DNA of 64,000 nucleotides, taken from NCBI GenBank assembly GCA_015060765.1, contig SUXW01000001.1, forward strand, positions 62,001-126,000, read 5' to 3'. The notes below the pieces were generated by a model, which saw only the letters and a program-made list of their open reading frames with translations, was not told the DNA's origin and ran no database searches. The position numbers and the translations under genes are program-made. The number at the start of each line of letters is the position of its first letter. Position 1 is the stretch's first letter. The DNA comes from Bacteroides sp. (GTDB lineage Bacteria; Bacteroidota; Bacteroidia; Bacteroidales; Bacteroidaceae). Below are positions 19,334 through 29,030 of the stretch, one piece after another.

Positions 19334-20638
19334 TTAGTTTTTGCAAAGATAAATATTTCTTCCTAAATATCCCTGTATGATACCTCTTAATAATAAATAG
19401 GTGATAAAAGCAAGCCATAAAGCGTGGTTGCCTATCCATTCCTTACATCCAAAATAAATGAGGAAAAAAGTGACGGAGGCTATCAGCATGGCGCGTAACA
19501 TCATGTGGGTAGCGGTGGCGCCGATAAAGATACCGTCGAACAGGAAAGCTGCAAATCCGGCCAACGGGATGGCGAGCACCCAGTAAAAATAAGTGTCTGC
19601 TGCTTGAATGACATCGCTTTCGTCGGTGAGTAGTCTTAAGAAATCTTCTCCACCGATGCCGTAAAGAAGAGTGAATGCCAATGATAAGATTATTCCCCAA
19701 CCAAACAGTTGTTTGACTACTTGGCGTAAAGTCTTGAAATTATTGGCACCGATGTATTTGCCGGTTAGGGCTTCTCCGGCATACGCAAATCCGTCCATGA
19801 TGTAGGAGAAGAGGGTGAACAATTGCATGAGTAAGGTGTTGACCGCCAATATCACTTCGCCTTGTGATGCACCGGCAGAAGTGAAAAATACAGTGACTGC
19901 TACCAGACAGATGGTCCGGAAGAAAATATCGCGGTTTATAAGGAAAAAGCGCATCATGGCTTCTCGGGTTAGGAAAGAGCGGTAATTGGCTTCCTTGCGT
20001 AGCCGACCGTAATACCATAGCCATAGGCCGATAGCTATCATGAATCCTGTATATTGGGCGATAAGTGTTCCCCATGCCACTCCTTCTATTTTCATATTCA
20101 TTCCATATACAAACATGAAACTGGCAAGGATATTGACGATGTTTTGAACGATGGCGATATACATTGGGAAACGTGAATTTTGCATTCCGATGAACCATCC
20201 GGAGAAGCTATATAGTCCTAATACAGCTGGAGCGCCCCAAATACAGATGTAAAAATAGGTTCGGGCCAACTGCTCTATCTCGGGCGTAGTGTCAATCAAG
20301 GCAAAAGCAATACGTTCAATAGGATATTGTAACACAATCAATGTCAAGGAAATCAAGAGGCCTACCGTTATTGAACGCATCAAAAGTCGTATGGACTCAT
20401 CCCAATCGTTAGCTCCATATGCTTGTGACGTCATACCTCCAGTCCCCATCCGTAAGAATCCGAAAAGCCAATAGATGATATTGAAAAGCATGCCTCCAAT
20501 GGCTATGGCACCGATATAGGAAGTTGCTCCAAGGTGTCCTGCAATAGCTACATCGACTAACCCCAATAGGGGAACGGTGATGTTGGACACAATGGAGGGG
20601 AGGGCGATAGCCAATATCTCTTTGTTACCTTTATTCAT
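19334..20638 (-). CDS. MATE-family multidrug/metabolite exporter (DinF/NorM type)
   Basis: The 434-residue protein has about twelve membrane helices in two six-helix halves, with the family features IALPSIVSNITVPLLGLVD near the start and the AYGANDWDE loop after helix 2. MATE proteins export cations or drugs using sodium or proton gradients. Its start overlaps the birA stop by 8 bp, so it is in the yraN-birA-MATE-pyrH unit. Confidence 0.92.
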   Translation of the reverse strand: MNKGNKEILAIALPSIVSNITVPLLGLVDVAIAGHLGATSYIGAIAIGGMLFNIIYWLFGFLRMGTGGMTSQAYGANDWDESIRLLMRSITVGLLISLTLIVLQYPIERIAFALIDTTPEIEQLARTYFYICIWGAPAVLGLYSFSGWFIGMQNSRFPMYIAIVQNIVNILASFMFVYGMNMKIEGVAWGTLIAQYTGFMIAIGLWLWYYGRLRKEANYRSFLTREAMMRFFLINRDIFFRTICLVAVTVFFTSAGASQGEVILAVNTLLMQLFTLFSYIMDGFAYAGEALTGKYIGANNFKTLRQVVKQLFGWGIILSLAFTLLYGIGGEDFLRLLTDESDVIQAADTYFYWVLAIPLAGFAAFLFDGIFIGATATHMMLRAMLIASVTFFLIYFGCKEWIGNHALWLAFITYLLLRGIIQGYLGRNIYLCKN

Positions 20639-21407
20639 GTGGCTCGTCGAGGATGTATTCTACTTCTTTGAATGCATATCGTCGGATTTTACCTTGCTCG
20701 TCTCGGAGATAAAGGTGTCCGTCGGTGTCCATATCCTCATATTGTGCACTGAATGTTCCTTGTGCATCTCGATATAGATGGTAACCATTCTTGCGATACA
20801 GACTCTTTAAATATTGCTTGTTGATGCTGGGCATAATCTTTTCGGAATGTTCTTCCAAACCTAGATAGCCTCCTATAATGGTATTAAGGAGTTTCTCGAA
20901 TAGTTCTTTCCGGTCAATTTCAACTCCTAGTATTTGTTTTAAAGAAATGGGGTTGGGTATGGATGAATGGAATATTTCTTGGTTGACATTCAAACCTATT
21001 CCCACGATGCTTTGCATAACATAGTTTCCTTCCAACTCATTCTCAATTAGAATGCCGGCAATTTTTTTGTCATTCCAATAGATATCGTTCGGCCATTTGA
21101 CGCTGAATCCTTTCGTGTAGTTGTTGAGTGCGTAAACAACGGCGGTGGAAACAAGCATGGATAAATAGAACTGTTGTCGCGCTTTGAGAACAGTCGGGTA
21201 TAGAACTATGCTGAATGTCAAATTCTTGCCGGGCTCGGATTCCCAACTGTTACCTCGTTGGCCTCTACCGGCTGTCTGGCGTTCAGCCCATACAGTATAG
21301 AACTCTTTAGTCTCATTGTTCTTGCACAATTGACTGAGGTAGTCATTAGTAGATGTTACATCTTCTATCTTTTCTAAACCGATTTCGGTTTCTTTAGGGT
21401 ATTTCAT
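20631..21407 (-). CDS. birA: Biotin-[acetyl-CoA-carboxylase] ligase, short form without DNA-binding domain
   Basis: From the ATG at 21407 there are 258 residues. The biotin/AMP-binding motif GRGQRGNSW and the KWPNDIYW stretch (which includes the catalytic Lys region) are present, and a small C-terminal SH3-like domain follows. There is no N-terminal helix-turn-helix, so this is the enzyme-only type that attaches biotin to carboxylase carrier protein. An ATG at 21464 is in frame but would overlap yraN by 41 bp and add a non-conserved stretch. Confidence 0.92.
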   Translation of the reverse strand: MKYPKETEIGLEKIEDVTSTNDYLSQLCKNNETKEFYTVWAERQTAGRGQRGNSWESEPGKNLTFSIVLYPTVLKARQQFYLSMLVSTAVVYALNNYTKGFSVKWPNDIYWNDKKIAGILIENELEGNYVMQSIVGIGLNVNQEIFHSSIPNPISLKQILGVEIDRKELFEKLLNTIIGGYLGLEEHSEKIMPSINKQYLKSLYRKNGYHLYRDAQGTFSAQYEDMDTDGHLYLRDEQGKIRRYAFKEVEYILDEPHE

Positions 21408-21423
21408 ACTTTTCTTTTTTTTA

Positions 21424-21789
21424 TTACCAAATGGGAGGATAGAAAGCCTCTTCAATGTGTTCAATCTGGAAAGGAATGTCTGTTCCTGTCATCGTTATGA
21501 TGTCGAAACGTACAGGCAAATCAATCGCATACCTACGGATATACGCATCTGTAGATGAAACGATTTTTCTTATTTTTTGTCCGTTGACGGCATCTTCTGG
21601 GTTACCATAAAGTACATCTCTACGTGTCTTGACTTCGATAACTACCAGCGTGTTGTCGTATATGGCTACAATGTCCAATTCCTTTTTTCCGGAGCGCCAA
21701 TTGCGATGTAGGATACTGTACCCTTTTTGGATGAGATAGCGTACTGCTTCTTCTTCTCCTTTTTTTCCTAATTCATTATGGAGTGCCAT
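21424..21789 (-). CDS. yraN: YraN/UPF0102 family nuclease-like protein
   Basis: From the ATG at 21789 there are 121 residues. The protein matches the UPF0102 family: LGKKGEEEAVRYL, then GYSILHRNWR, ELDIVA and VIEVKTR, which form the PD-(D/E)XK nuclease core (E, D, ExK). The biological role of the family is not settled. It heads the yraN-birA-MATE-pyrH unit. Another ATG at 21810 is possible but lies on the likely -7 element. Confidence 0.9.
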   Translation of the reverse strand: MALHNELGKKGEEEAVRYLIQKGYSILHRNWRSGKKELDIVAIYDNTLVVIEVKTRRDVLYGNPEDAVNGQKIRKIVSSTDAYIRRYAIDLPVRFDIITMTGTDIPFQIEHIEEAFYPPIW

Positions 21790-21807
21790 GTTTTCTTCCT
21801 TTTGGGA

Positions 21808-21857
21808 CAAATTTACTCAATTAATCTTTTGTAATTACAGAAGTAAGGCTAAATTTG
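21808..21857. promoter_or_regulatory. Overlapping divergent promoters for yraN and the 21866 gene
   Basis: A TAAATTTG element points each way: 21850-21857 on the plus strand, with TTTG at 21828-21831 18 bp upstream, and 21815-21808 on the minus strand. The two RNA polymerase footprints overlap, so the two units probably compete. The plus-strand element is only 8 bp from the ATG, implying a very short leader. Confidence 0.5.
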
Positions 21858-21865
21858 CAAAATAA

Positions 21866-22099
21866 ATGGCAAATACCGTGAAAAAAAGAGACAAAGTACC
21901 AACTCAGTATACCCGACGTAAGCAACGTATGGTGTGTTTGATGAGTGAAGAAGAGGTACGTATTGTAGATGCTTATTTGAAGAAATATAAAATAAGCAAC
22001 AAGGCTCGTTGGCTGCGCGAAACGGTTTTGTCGTTTATTCATCAGAAGATGGAAGAAGATTATCCTACTTTGTTCAATGAACATGATATGAGACGATAA
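21866..22099 (+). CDS. Small basic protein, possibly ribbon-helix-helix-like
   Basis: The 77-residue protein is rich in Lys and Arg. Residues about 22-60 (RMVCLMSEEEVRIVDAYLKK and the helix after it) could form a beta strand and two helices, as in ribbon-helix-helix DNA-binding proteins. It is not a family I can name. Its stop is 1 bp before the tadA ATG, so the two are co-translated. Confidence 0.7.
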   Translation: MANTVKKRDKVPTQYTRRKQRMVCLMSEEEVRIVDAYLKKYKISNKARWLRETVLSFIHQKMEEDYPTLFNEHDMRR

Positions 22100-22100
22100 A

Positions 22101-22535
22101 ATGGCAGATGATTCGTTTTATATGCGACATGCTTTGGAGGAAGCAAAAAAGGCAGCAGCCAAAGGGGAAGTGCCGGTCGGAGCGGTTATAGTCTGCCGTG
22201 ATTATATCATTGCTCGGTCTCATAATTTGACAGAAACGTTGAATGATGTAACTGCTCATGCTGAAATGCAGGCTATTACTGCAGCTGCCAATTATTTGGG
22301 GGGTAAATATTTGAATGATTGTACGCTATATGTGACTGTAGAACCTTGTGTAATGTGCGCTGGGGCTATTGCTTGGTCACAAATGGGACGCTTAGTCTTT
22401 GGCGCATCCGATGAAAAACGAGGCTATCAACGGTATGCTCCTGATGCGCTTCATCCCAAAACGGTGGTTTTACAAGGAATCATGCAGGACGAATGTTCTC
22501 TGCTGATGAAGGAGTTTTTTAAAAAGAAACGTTGA
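22101..22535 (+). CDS. tadA: tRNA-specific adenosine deaminase TadA
   Basis: The 144-residue protein has the zinc deaminase motif H53-A-E55 and P82-C83-x-x-C86. TadA converts A34 to inosine in tRNA-Arg(ACG). The length and the downstream FGASDEKRGY stretch fit the family. It ends 6 bp from the converging DUF4834 gene. Confidence 0.95.
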   Translation: MADDSFYMRHALEEAKKAAAKGEVPVGAVIVCRDYIIARSHNLTETLNDVTAHAEMQAITAAANYLGGKYLNDCTLYVTVEPCVMCAGAIAWSQMGRLVFGASDEKRGYQRYAPDALHPKTVVLQGIMQDECSLLMKEFFKKKR

Positions 22536-22541
22536 TAAGCG

Positions 22542-22793
22542 TCATTCTATTTCTTCATATTCTACATATTCCCCGTCATCGTCATCAAAAATTTTCTTTT
22601 TTCCGGAAGTGGAAGCGGATGAAGTTGTTGATGTGTGGTTGTTGTTCGTTTGGTTTGTTTGTTGTTTATAATAACGGTTGGGAGTGCGTTTGCCCCATCC
22701 GAAGATATAACGAATGATGTTACTGATAAGAGCAAGACCTATCAGTAGAATGAACAAAATGAACAGTAATATAAATCCCAAGATTCCAAACAT
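22542..22793 (-). CDS. DUF4834 small membrane protein
   Basis: The 83-residue protein has one long N-terminal hydrophobic helix (about residues 1-30), a polar Asn/Thr/Ser-rich linker and an acidic tail ending DDDDGEYVEYEEIE. This is the layout of DUF4834, a Bacteroidetes family of unknown role. It lies 52 bp after pssA and is probably in the psd-pssA unit. Confidence 0.8.
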   Translation of the reverse strand: MFGILGFILLFILFILLIGLALISNIIRYIFGWGKRTPNRYYKQQTNQTNNNHTSTTSSASTSGKKKIFDDDDGEYVEYEEIE

Positions 22794-22845
22794 GATTTTT
22801 TAGCTTTTTAGAATCCTATAACAAAAACTGTGCCAAAGTGTAAAA

Positions 22846-23553
22846 TTATGCCTTCTTTTTTGTAATGACTGACAAAAAGATATACCAAAGGATGATGGCC
22901 GCAAAACTACTTAACTTGAGAGATACCAACAAAGGTATGCATACGAAAAGGAATATGTAGCTGATTTTGTTGTCGCTCCATGCCAGATTTTTGAACTTAA
23001 GGGAGAACATGGGGATTTCTGCAACTAACAGATAGGACATGAGTAATACCAACAAGAATAAATAGATGGCATTGAAAGAATCAGAAATAAGAAAATCGTG
23101 TGCGCCGACTACCAATGACCCCCAAAATAGGGCATTAGCTGGGGTAGGAAGTCCAATAAAGGTTGTACTTTGACGAGTGTCAATATTGAATTTCCCTAAT
23201 CGCAAAGCCGAAAATGCTGCAATAATGAAAGCTGTATAGGGCATGTATTCGGAAACAGCCAATAGAAAATCAGGATAGTGTACTTCCTTGAATAAAGAAA
23301 ATACAATAGCTGAAGGTGCAAAGCCAAAAGTGATATCGTCAGCCAGCGAATCGAGTTCTTTTCCTAATGGTCCTGATACATTGAATAAGCGTGCTAACAT
23401 TCCGTCGAAGAAATCGAATACGGCTCCTAATATGATAAAAAGAATTGCTTTTTCATAGTCGCTTTGGAATGCCATATAAGCAGCGATACATCCACAAAAC
23501 AGATTACAACAAGTAACGGTATTGGGAATGTGGCGTGTAATACAGTTAGCCAT
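22846..23553 (-). CDS. pssA: CDP-diacylglycerol-serine O-phosphatidyltransferase
   Basis: The 235-residue membrane protein has the CDP-alcohol phosphatidyltransferase signature: DG, then AR two residues later, then G, D and D in the SGPLGKELDSLADD stretch. It makes phosphatidylserine from CDP-diacylglycerol and serine. It lies 9 bp after psd, so the two steps to phosphatidylethanolamine are one operon. Confidence 0.95.
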   Translation of the reverse strand: MANCITRHIPNTVTCCNLFCGCIAAYMAFQSDYEKAILFIILGAVFDFFDGMLARLFNVSGPLGKELDSLADDITFGFAPSAIVFSLFKEVHYPDFLLAVSEYMPYTAFIIAAFSALRLGKFNIDTRQSTTFIGLPTPANALFWGSLVVGAHDFLISDSFNAIYLFLLVLLMSYLLVAEIPMFSLKFKNLAWSDNKISYIFLFVCIPLLVSLKLSSFAAIILWYIFLSVITKKKA

Positions 23554-23562
23554 ATTTCAAAG

Positions 23563-24249
23563 TCATTTTAATTTGGCGATAACCGTTTCGTTACCAGTAG
23601 TCTTTTGTCCCATCTTTACACAAACTTCTGTGCCCAAAGGAAGATAAACATCTACTCGTGAACCGAATTTGATAAATCCCATGTGTTCGTCGATGTAACA
23701 ATCTTCACCAGCTTTGGCGTAGGTTACAATGCGGCGTGCTACTGCACCGGCTATTTGTCGAGCCATAACTGTATGTCCTTCAGGAGTTTCTATGATGACC
23801 ATGGAACGCTCGTTCTCTGTACTGGCTTTGGGAAGCCATGCTTTCATGAATTTTCCGTTTTGATGGCTTACATGTTTAACTGTTCCATCTACTGGATACC
23901 AATTGGCATGTACGTTCGTGATATTCATAAAAATGGAAATCATTAATCGCTTGTCATGAAAGTATTCATGTTCATCCACTTCCTCGATAACCACAATCTT
24001 TCCATCGGCAGGAGCAACCACGATTTTTTCGGTGTCTTGTTCAAATAGACGGATGGGACAACGGAAGAAGTTGACCATCAGCATATAGACAATTATTGAA
24101 GCGATGGCGATAATATAGAAAGGTAATTTATAGTCGGATACCACAAATACGAAAGCATTGATTCCAAGAAGCAAAAGGGCGCTTGCTATCAGGATTCCTG
24201 TACCTTCTCTGTGAATTCTGATTTTTTTCAATTTTTTTAGTCGATTCAT
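23563..24249 (-). CDS. psd: Phosphatidylserine decarboxylase proenzyme
   Basis: The 228-residue protein has two N-terminal membrane helices and the short archaeal-type (PSD-A) core. The self-cleavage site is G196-S197 in [11 protein letters not shown]; Ser197 becomes the pyruvoyl group. It converts phosphatidylserine to phosphatidylethanolamine, the main lipid of this group, and is the partner of the following pssA. Confidence 0.95.
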   Translation of the reverse strand: MNRLKKLKKIRIHREGTGILIASALLLLGINAFVFVVSDYKLPFYIIAIASIIVYMLMVNFFRCPIRLFEQDTEKIVVAPADGKIVVIEEVDEHEYFHDKRLMISIFMNITNVHANWYPVDGTVKHVSHQNGKFMKAWLPKASTENERSMVIIETPEGHTVMARQIAGAVARRIVTYAKAGEDCYIDEHMGFIKFGSRVDVYLPLGTEVCVKMGQKTTGNETVIAKLK

Positions 24250-24275
24250 AATACTAGATGACTATGTAATTCGTG

Positions 24276-24307
24276 CAAAAATAAGTTTTATTTGGAAAAC
24301 TGCCAAA
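24276..24307 (-). promoter_or_regulatory. Promoter of psd-pssA
   Basis: On the minus strand TTTG (24307-24304), a 20-bp gap and TATTTTTG (24283-24276) match the Bacteroides promoter pattern, 26 bp ahead of psd. Confidence 0.6.
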
Positions 24308-24384
24308 TAAAATGCAAGGATAATGATAGGAATCGGATATTTTAAATAAAAAAAGGGCTTTGTTCATAACTTCTGCTTTTTCTT

Positions 24385-24416
24385 TTTGTTCGTTTTGTGA
24401 AAGCCGATTATCTTTA
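24385..24416 (+). promoter_or_regulatory. Promoter of dnaE
   Basis: TTTG at 24385-24388, a 20-bp gap and TATCTTTA at 24409-24416 (one mismatch to TAnnTTTG) lie 26 bp ahead of the dnaE start. Confidence 0.5.
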
Positions 24417-24442
24417 TCGGGAATTTATAGAAGATTTAGTCT

Positions 24443-27400
24443 ATGCAGGATTTTGTTCATTTACATGTACATACTCAATATTCCATACTGGATGGTCAGG
24501 CATCTATCTCTAAATTAGTAGATAAGGCAATTGCTGATGGTATGAAAGGAATTGCGGTTACCGATCATGGTGATATGTTCGGTATCAAGGAATTCTTCAA
24601 CTATGTCAACAAGAAGAACGGAAAAGTTAATGGTGAAATCAAGGATTTGAAGAAAAAAATTTCTGCTCTTGAAAAAGGAAAAATAGAATGTGAAAATCTT
24701 GAGGAGGAATTGGCAACTTCCAAATTGCAATTAGAGGAAACTAAAAAGAAACTCTTCAAACCTATATTTGGTTGCGAAATGTATGTGGCCCGACGCCGCA
24801 TGTTCAATAGGGATGGTAAGGCTGATCAAAGTGGGTATCACTTGGTCGTGCTTGCCAAAAATGAAAAAGGATATCATAATTTGATCAAATTGGTATCGAA
24901 AGCTTGGACGGAAGGGTTCTATTCCCGACCGCGTACAGATAGGGTAGAACTGGAAAAATACCACGAAGGGCTGATTGTTTGTTCGGCTTGTGTGGCCGGA
25001 GAAATTCCAAGAAAGATTATCCAAGGTAAATTCGATGAGGCCGAAGAGGCTATTCAATGGTACAAACGGGTGTTTGGTGATGATTTCTATTTGGAACTGC
25101 AACGTCATGAAGTGAAGGACCCGGCACAACGCGCCAATCGAGAAGCGTATGATTTACAGAAAATTGCTAATGCCAAACTGATTGAATACTCCAAAAAGTT
25201 TGGTGTAAAGTTGGTGTGTACCAATGATGTGCATTTTGTAGACGAAGAAAATGCAGAGGCTCATGACCGTTTGATTTGTTTGAGTACGGGTAAAGATTTG
25301 GATGATCCTACACGTATGTTGTATTCCAAACAGGAATGGATGAAGACAAAGGCGGAAATGAATGAAATTTTTGCGGATGTGCCAGAGGCTTTGTCGAATA
25401 CGGCAGATATTTGTGATCAGGTTGAATTCTATAGCATTGATCATGCTCCGATTATGCCGAATTTTGAAATACCAGAGGAGTTTGGAACGGAAGAAGAATA
25501 CCGAAATAAATATTCTGAAAAGGATTTATTTGATGAATTTACTCAAGATGAAAATGGGAATGTTGTTTTGAGTGAAGCGGATGCAGAGGCTAAGATTGAA
25601 AAGTTAGGAGGCTATGATAAACTTTATCGAATCAAATTGGAAGCTGACTATCTGAGAGAATTGGCTTTGATTGGTGCTAAAAAGAGGTATGGAGATGTGT
25701 TGGACGAAGAGACCAGTGAACGAATCAAGTTTGAACTTCATATCATGAAGACAATGGGGTTCCCTGGTTACTTCTTGATTGTACAGGACTTTATTCGTGC
25801 TGCTCGTGAAGATTTGGATGTGTCGGTGGGACCGGGACGTGGTTCTGCAGCAGGTTCTGCTGTAGCCTATTGCTTGGGAATCACACAGATAGACCCTATT
25901 AAATACGATTTGCTGTTTGAACGTTTTTTGAATCCGGACCGTATCTCGTTACCGGATATTGATGTGGATTTTGATGATGATGGTCGAGGACGTGTCTTGA
26001 ATTGGGTGACGGAGAAATATGGTCAAGAAAAGGTGGCACATATCATTACTTATGGTACCATGGCTACTAAACTTGCCATTAAGGATGTTGCCCGTGTACA
26101 GAAATTACCGTTGGCCGAATCCGATCGGTTGTGTAAGGCTATCCCTGATCGTTTGCCAAGTGGAAAGAAAATGAATTTACCGAATGCGATAGAGGATGTT
26201 CCTGAATTGCAGGCGGCTGAAGTCTCCACGGACCCTATTCTTCGTGATACCATCCGATATGCCAAAATGTTGGAAGGGAATGTACGTAATACAGGGGTAC
26301 ATGCATGTGGAACCATCATTTGTAGGGATGATATAACCGATTGGGTGCCAGTTAGTACAGCTGACGATAAGGAGACGGGAGAAAAAATGTTGGTAACTCA
26401 GTATGAAGGTTCTGTAATTGAAGATACGGGCTTAATTAAAATGGACTTTTTGGGATTGAAGACTTTGTCCATCATTAAGGAGGCTTTGGAAAATGTCAAG
26501 CGCAGTAAAGGTATAGTACTGAATATTGATGAAATTGACATCAACGATCCGTTGACTTATGAATTGTATTGCGAAGGAAGAACCATAGGTACTTTCCAAT
26601 TTGAATCTCCTGGCATGCAGAAATATTTAAGGGAATTGGAACCAAGTACTTTTGAAGACTTGATTGCAATGAATGCCTTGTATCGACCGGGACCGATGGA
26701 TTATATTCCGGATTTTATTGACCGAAAACAAGGACGAAAGCCGATAGAATACGATATCCCTATTATGGAAAAATACCTGAAAGATACATATGGTATTACG
26801 GTATATCAAGAACAGGTGATGTTATTGTCTCGTCTGCTCGCTGATTTTACCCGTGGAGAATCGGATGCTTTGCGTAAGGCGATGGGGAAAAAGTTAAGAG
26901 ATAAATTGGATCAGATGAAACCTAAATTTATCTTGGGGGGACAAAAGAATGGACATGATGCCAAAGTTCTGGAAAAAATATGGGCAGACTGGGAAAAGTT
27001 TGCATCGTATGCATTCAATAAGTCGCATGCCACTTGTTATTCTTGGGTCGCTTATCAGACTGCCTATTTGAAAGCAAACTATCCAGCCGAATATATGGCT
27101 GCAACTATGAGCCGGAATATCTCCAATATTACGGAAATAACCAAATTGATGGATGAGAGTAAGGCTACTGGCATTAAGACATTGGGACCGGATATCAATG
27201 AAAGTTATTTGAAATTTTCTGTGAATCGTAAAGGAGATATCCGTTTTGGACTTGGTGCTATCAAAGGAGTAGGTGAAGGTGCTGTGCAGAGTATATTGAA
27301 CGAGCGTGAAAAAAATGGTGTTTATAAAAATATTTTCGATTTTGTACAACGTGTAAATCTCTCGGCATGCAATCGGAAAAATATTGAAAATTTGGCGTTG

Positions 27401-28249
27401 GCGGGTGCTTTCGATGATTTCTCGGACATTAAACGCGAAGATTTTTTTGCTGTAAATGCAAAAGGGGAAACATTTACTGAAGTGTTGGTTCGTTACGGAA
27501 ATAAATATCAGTTGGATAAAGCTGCTGCCGTACATTCCTTGTTTGGTGGAGATAATATGGTTGAAGTGGCGACACCCGAAATCATATCAGCTCCGGCGTG
27601 GAGCGATTTGGAACGTTTGAATAGAGAACGTGAATTGGTCGGAATCTATTTGTCTGCCCATCCTTTGGATGAATATGCTGTAATTCTTCAGCATGTCTGT
27701 AATGTAAGGATGGCCGAACTGAATGATCTTACTCCTTTGCAGAATCAGGATTTGGTAATGGGAGGAATTGTTACAGGCGTTCGCGAGGGACAGACCAAAA
27801 AAGGTAATCCTTTTGGTATTGCAAAAGTGGAGGATTATTCAGGCTCTGCTGAATTTGCTTTTTTTGGCAGTGATTGGGTTGAAAAGAAAAGTTTTTTCAA
27901 TGTGGGTATGTTCTTGTTTATGAAAGGAAAGTGTCAACCCAAACAATGGCGCCAGGATGAGTTTGAAGTGAAATTGAATCAGGTTGAACTTTTGCCGGAA
28001 GTAAAAGACTCAATTATTGAAAAATTGACTATAACGGTACCGTTATCAGCCGTTAACGAAGAAATGATTGGTGAATTGCATGCGTTAATGAAAGCACATC
28101 CGGGAAATGCGGAATTATGTTTCAATATACAGGATGAAAAGGAGATGATGCATGTTAACCTGATGTCAAGGATATTGAAAATTACCGTTCATAAAGAGAT
28201 TATGGCATATTTAGAGGAACATCCTTTGTTTTCCTCCAAAATTAATTAG
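24443..28249 (+). CDS. dnaE: DNA polymerase III alpha subunit
   Basis: The 1268-residue protein has an N-terminal PHP domain (HVHTQYSILDG), the polymerase core with the metal-binding Asp residues D505 and D507 in PDIDVDFDDDGR, the VGPGRGSAAGS loop, a helix-hairpin-helix region and a C-terminal OB-fold. It is the replicative polymerase. Inside the PHP domain, residues about 60-105 are a highly charged Lys/Glu coiled-coil-like insert between the EFFNYVNKK helix and the FGCEMYVARR strand. Enterobacterial DnaE lacks this; I believe it is a lineage trait of Bacteroidales. Confidence 0.97.
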   Translation: MQDFVHLHVHTQYSILDGQASISKLVDKAIADGMKGIAVTDHGDMFGIKEFFNYVNKKNGKVNGEIKDLKKKISALEKGKIECENLEEELATSKLQLEETKKKLFKPIFGCEMYVARRRMFNRDGKADQSGYHLVVLAKNEKGYHNLIKLVSKAWTEGFYSRPRTDRVELEKYHEGLIVCSACVAGEIPRKIIQGKFDEAEEAIQWYKRVFGDDFYLELQRHEVKDPAQRANREAYDLQKIANAKLIEYSKKFGVKLVCTNDVHFVDEENAEAHDRLICLSTGKDLDDPTRMLYSKQEWMKTKAEMNEIFADVPEALSNTADICDQVEFYSIDHAPIMPNFEIPEEFGTEEEYRNKYSEKDLFDEFTQDENGNVVLSEADAEAKIEKLGGYDKLYRIKLEADYLRELALIGAKKRYGDVLDEETSERIKFELHIMKTMGFPGYFLIVQDFIRAAREDLDVSVGPGRGSAAGSAVAYCLGITQIDPIKYDLLFERFLNPDRISLPDIDVDFDDDGRGRVLNWVTEKYGQEKVAHIITYGTMATKLAIKDVARVQKLPLAESDRLCKAIPDRLPSGKKMNLPNAIEDVPELQAAEVSTDPILRDTIRYAKMLEGNVRNTGVHACGTIICRDDITDWVPVSTADDKETGEKMLVTQYEGSVIEDTGLIKMDFLGLKTLSIIKEALENVKRSKGIVLNIDEIDINDPLTYELYCEGRTIGTFQFESPGMQKYLRELEPSTFEDLIAMNALYRPGPMDYIPDFIDRKQGRKPIEYDIPIMEKYLKDTYGITVYQEQVMLLSRLLADFTRGESDALRKAMGKKLRDKLDQMKPKFILGGQKNGHDAKVLEKIWADWEKFASYAFNKSHATCYSWVAYQTAYLKANYPAEYMAATMSRNISNITEITKLMDESKATGIKTLGPDINESYLKFSVNRKGDIRFGLGAIKGVGEGAVQSILNEREKNGVYKNIFDFVQRVNLSACNRKNIENLALAGAFDDFSDIKREDFFAVNAKGETFTEVLVRYGNKYQLDKAAAVHSLFGGDNMVEVATPEIISAPAWSDLERLNRERELVGIYLSAHPLDEYAVILQHVCNVRMAELNDLTPLQNQDLVMGGIVTGVREGQTKKGNPFGIAKVEDYSGSAEFAFFGSDWVEKKSFFNVGMFLFMKGKCQPKQWRQDEFEVKLNQVELLPEVKDSIIEKLTITVPLSAVNEEMIGELHALMKAHPGNAELCFNIQDEKEMMHVNLMSRILKITVHKEIMAYLEEHPLFSSKIN

Positions 28250-28257
28250 TATCTTTG
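28225..28257 (+). promoter_or_regulatory. Promoter of trxA inside the end of dnaE
   Basis: TTTG at 28225-28228, a 21-bp gap and a perfect TATCTTTG at 28250-28257 lie 38 bp ahead of trxA and overlap the dnaE 3' end. trxA can be expressed apart from dnaE. Confidence 0.7.
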
Positions 28258-28295
28258 CGAAACAAGATTATAAACTTTAAAAAAGAAATACAATT

Positions 28296-28610
28296 ATGGC
28301 ATTAGAAATTAAAGATGGCAATTTTGAAGAATTGTTGGCAGAAGGCAAACCTGTAGTGATTGATTTTTGGGCTGAATGGTGTGGTCCATGTAAGAAAATA
28401 GGTCCGGATGTGGAAGCTTTGGCTGAAGAATATAAAGATCAAGTTATTATTGGTAAATGCGATGTGGATGAAAATGATGAATTGACCAGCAAATTTGGTG
28501 TCCGCAATATCCCAACTGTCCTTTTTATCAAGAATGGCGAAGTAAAGGATAAGACTGTTGGAGCTGTTACAAAAGCTCAATTGGAAGATAAGGTGAAGGC
28601 TTTATTGTAA
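28296..28610 (+). CDS. trxA: Thioredoxin
   Basis: The 104-residue protein is a full thioredoxin fold with the active site W28-C29-G-P-C32 and the cis-Pro stretch RNIPTVLFIKNG. There is no signal peptide, so it acts in the cytosol as a general disulfide reductant. Confidence 0.97.
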   Translation: MALEIKDGNFEELLAEGKPVVIDFWAEWCGPCKKIGPDVEALAEEYKDQVIIGKCDVDENDELTSKFGVRNIPTVLFIKNGEVKDKTVGAVTKAQLEDKVKALL

Positions 28611-28641
28611 TTAGTTGTTTTGTATTTAATAAAGAAGATTT

Positions 28642-28971
28642 ATGGGACAGGAAGATGATTTTCTGTTGGATGCTGAAAGTGATGCTCAGACAGTTGAATT
28701 TATCAAAAGTTACCTTCCTCAAGATTTGAAGGACAAGTTTACAGACGATGATTTGTATTATATAATCGATGTAATTGCTGAGTATTATACTTCAAGCGAA
28801 TGTCTGGAAGCGGAACCTGATGAAGAGGGCTATATTGATATTGACTTGGATAAAGTTGTAGACTATGTAGTGGAAGCCGCCAAAAAAGAAGGCATGGGAC
28901 CATACAATGCAGAAGATGTGTTCTTTGTTGTGCAGGGCGAAATGGAATATGGTGACAGCTTGGAAGAATAA
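28642..28971 (+). CDS. Small acidic protein of unknown function
   Basis: The 109-residue protein is strongly acidic (many Asp/Glu, for example DEEGYIDIDLDKVVDYV) with no signal or membrane helix. It follows trxA by 31 bp and ends before a strong terminator, so it is probably co-transcribed with trxA. I do not recognise a named domain. Confidence 0.8.
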   Translation: MGQEDDFLLDAESDAQTVEFIKSYLPQDLKDKFTDDDLYYIIDVIAEYYTSSECLEAEPDEEGYIDIDLDKVVDYVVEAAKKEGMGPYNAEDVFFVVQGEMEYGDSLEE

Positions 28972-28986
28972 GAAGTAAGTATATAA

Positions 28987-29030
28987 AGTAAAAAGGAGTA
29001 CCCTACAAGTACTCCTTTTTACTTTTATAT
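28987..29030. terminator. Strong bidirectional terminator
   Basis: AGTAAAAAGGAGTAC at 28987-29001 and its exact complement at 29009-29023 form a perfect 15-bp stem with a 7-base loop, with T-rich sequence inside and after the stem. It lies between converging genes. Confidence 0.9.
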
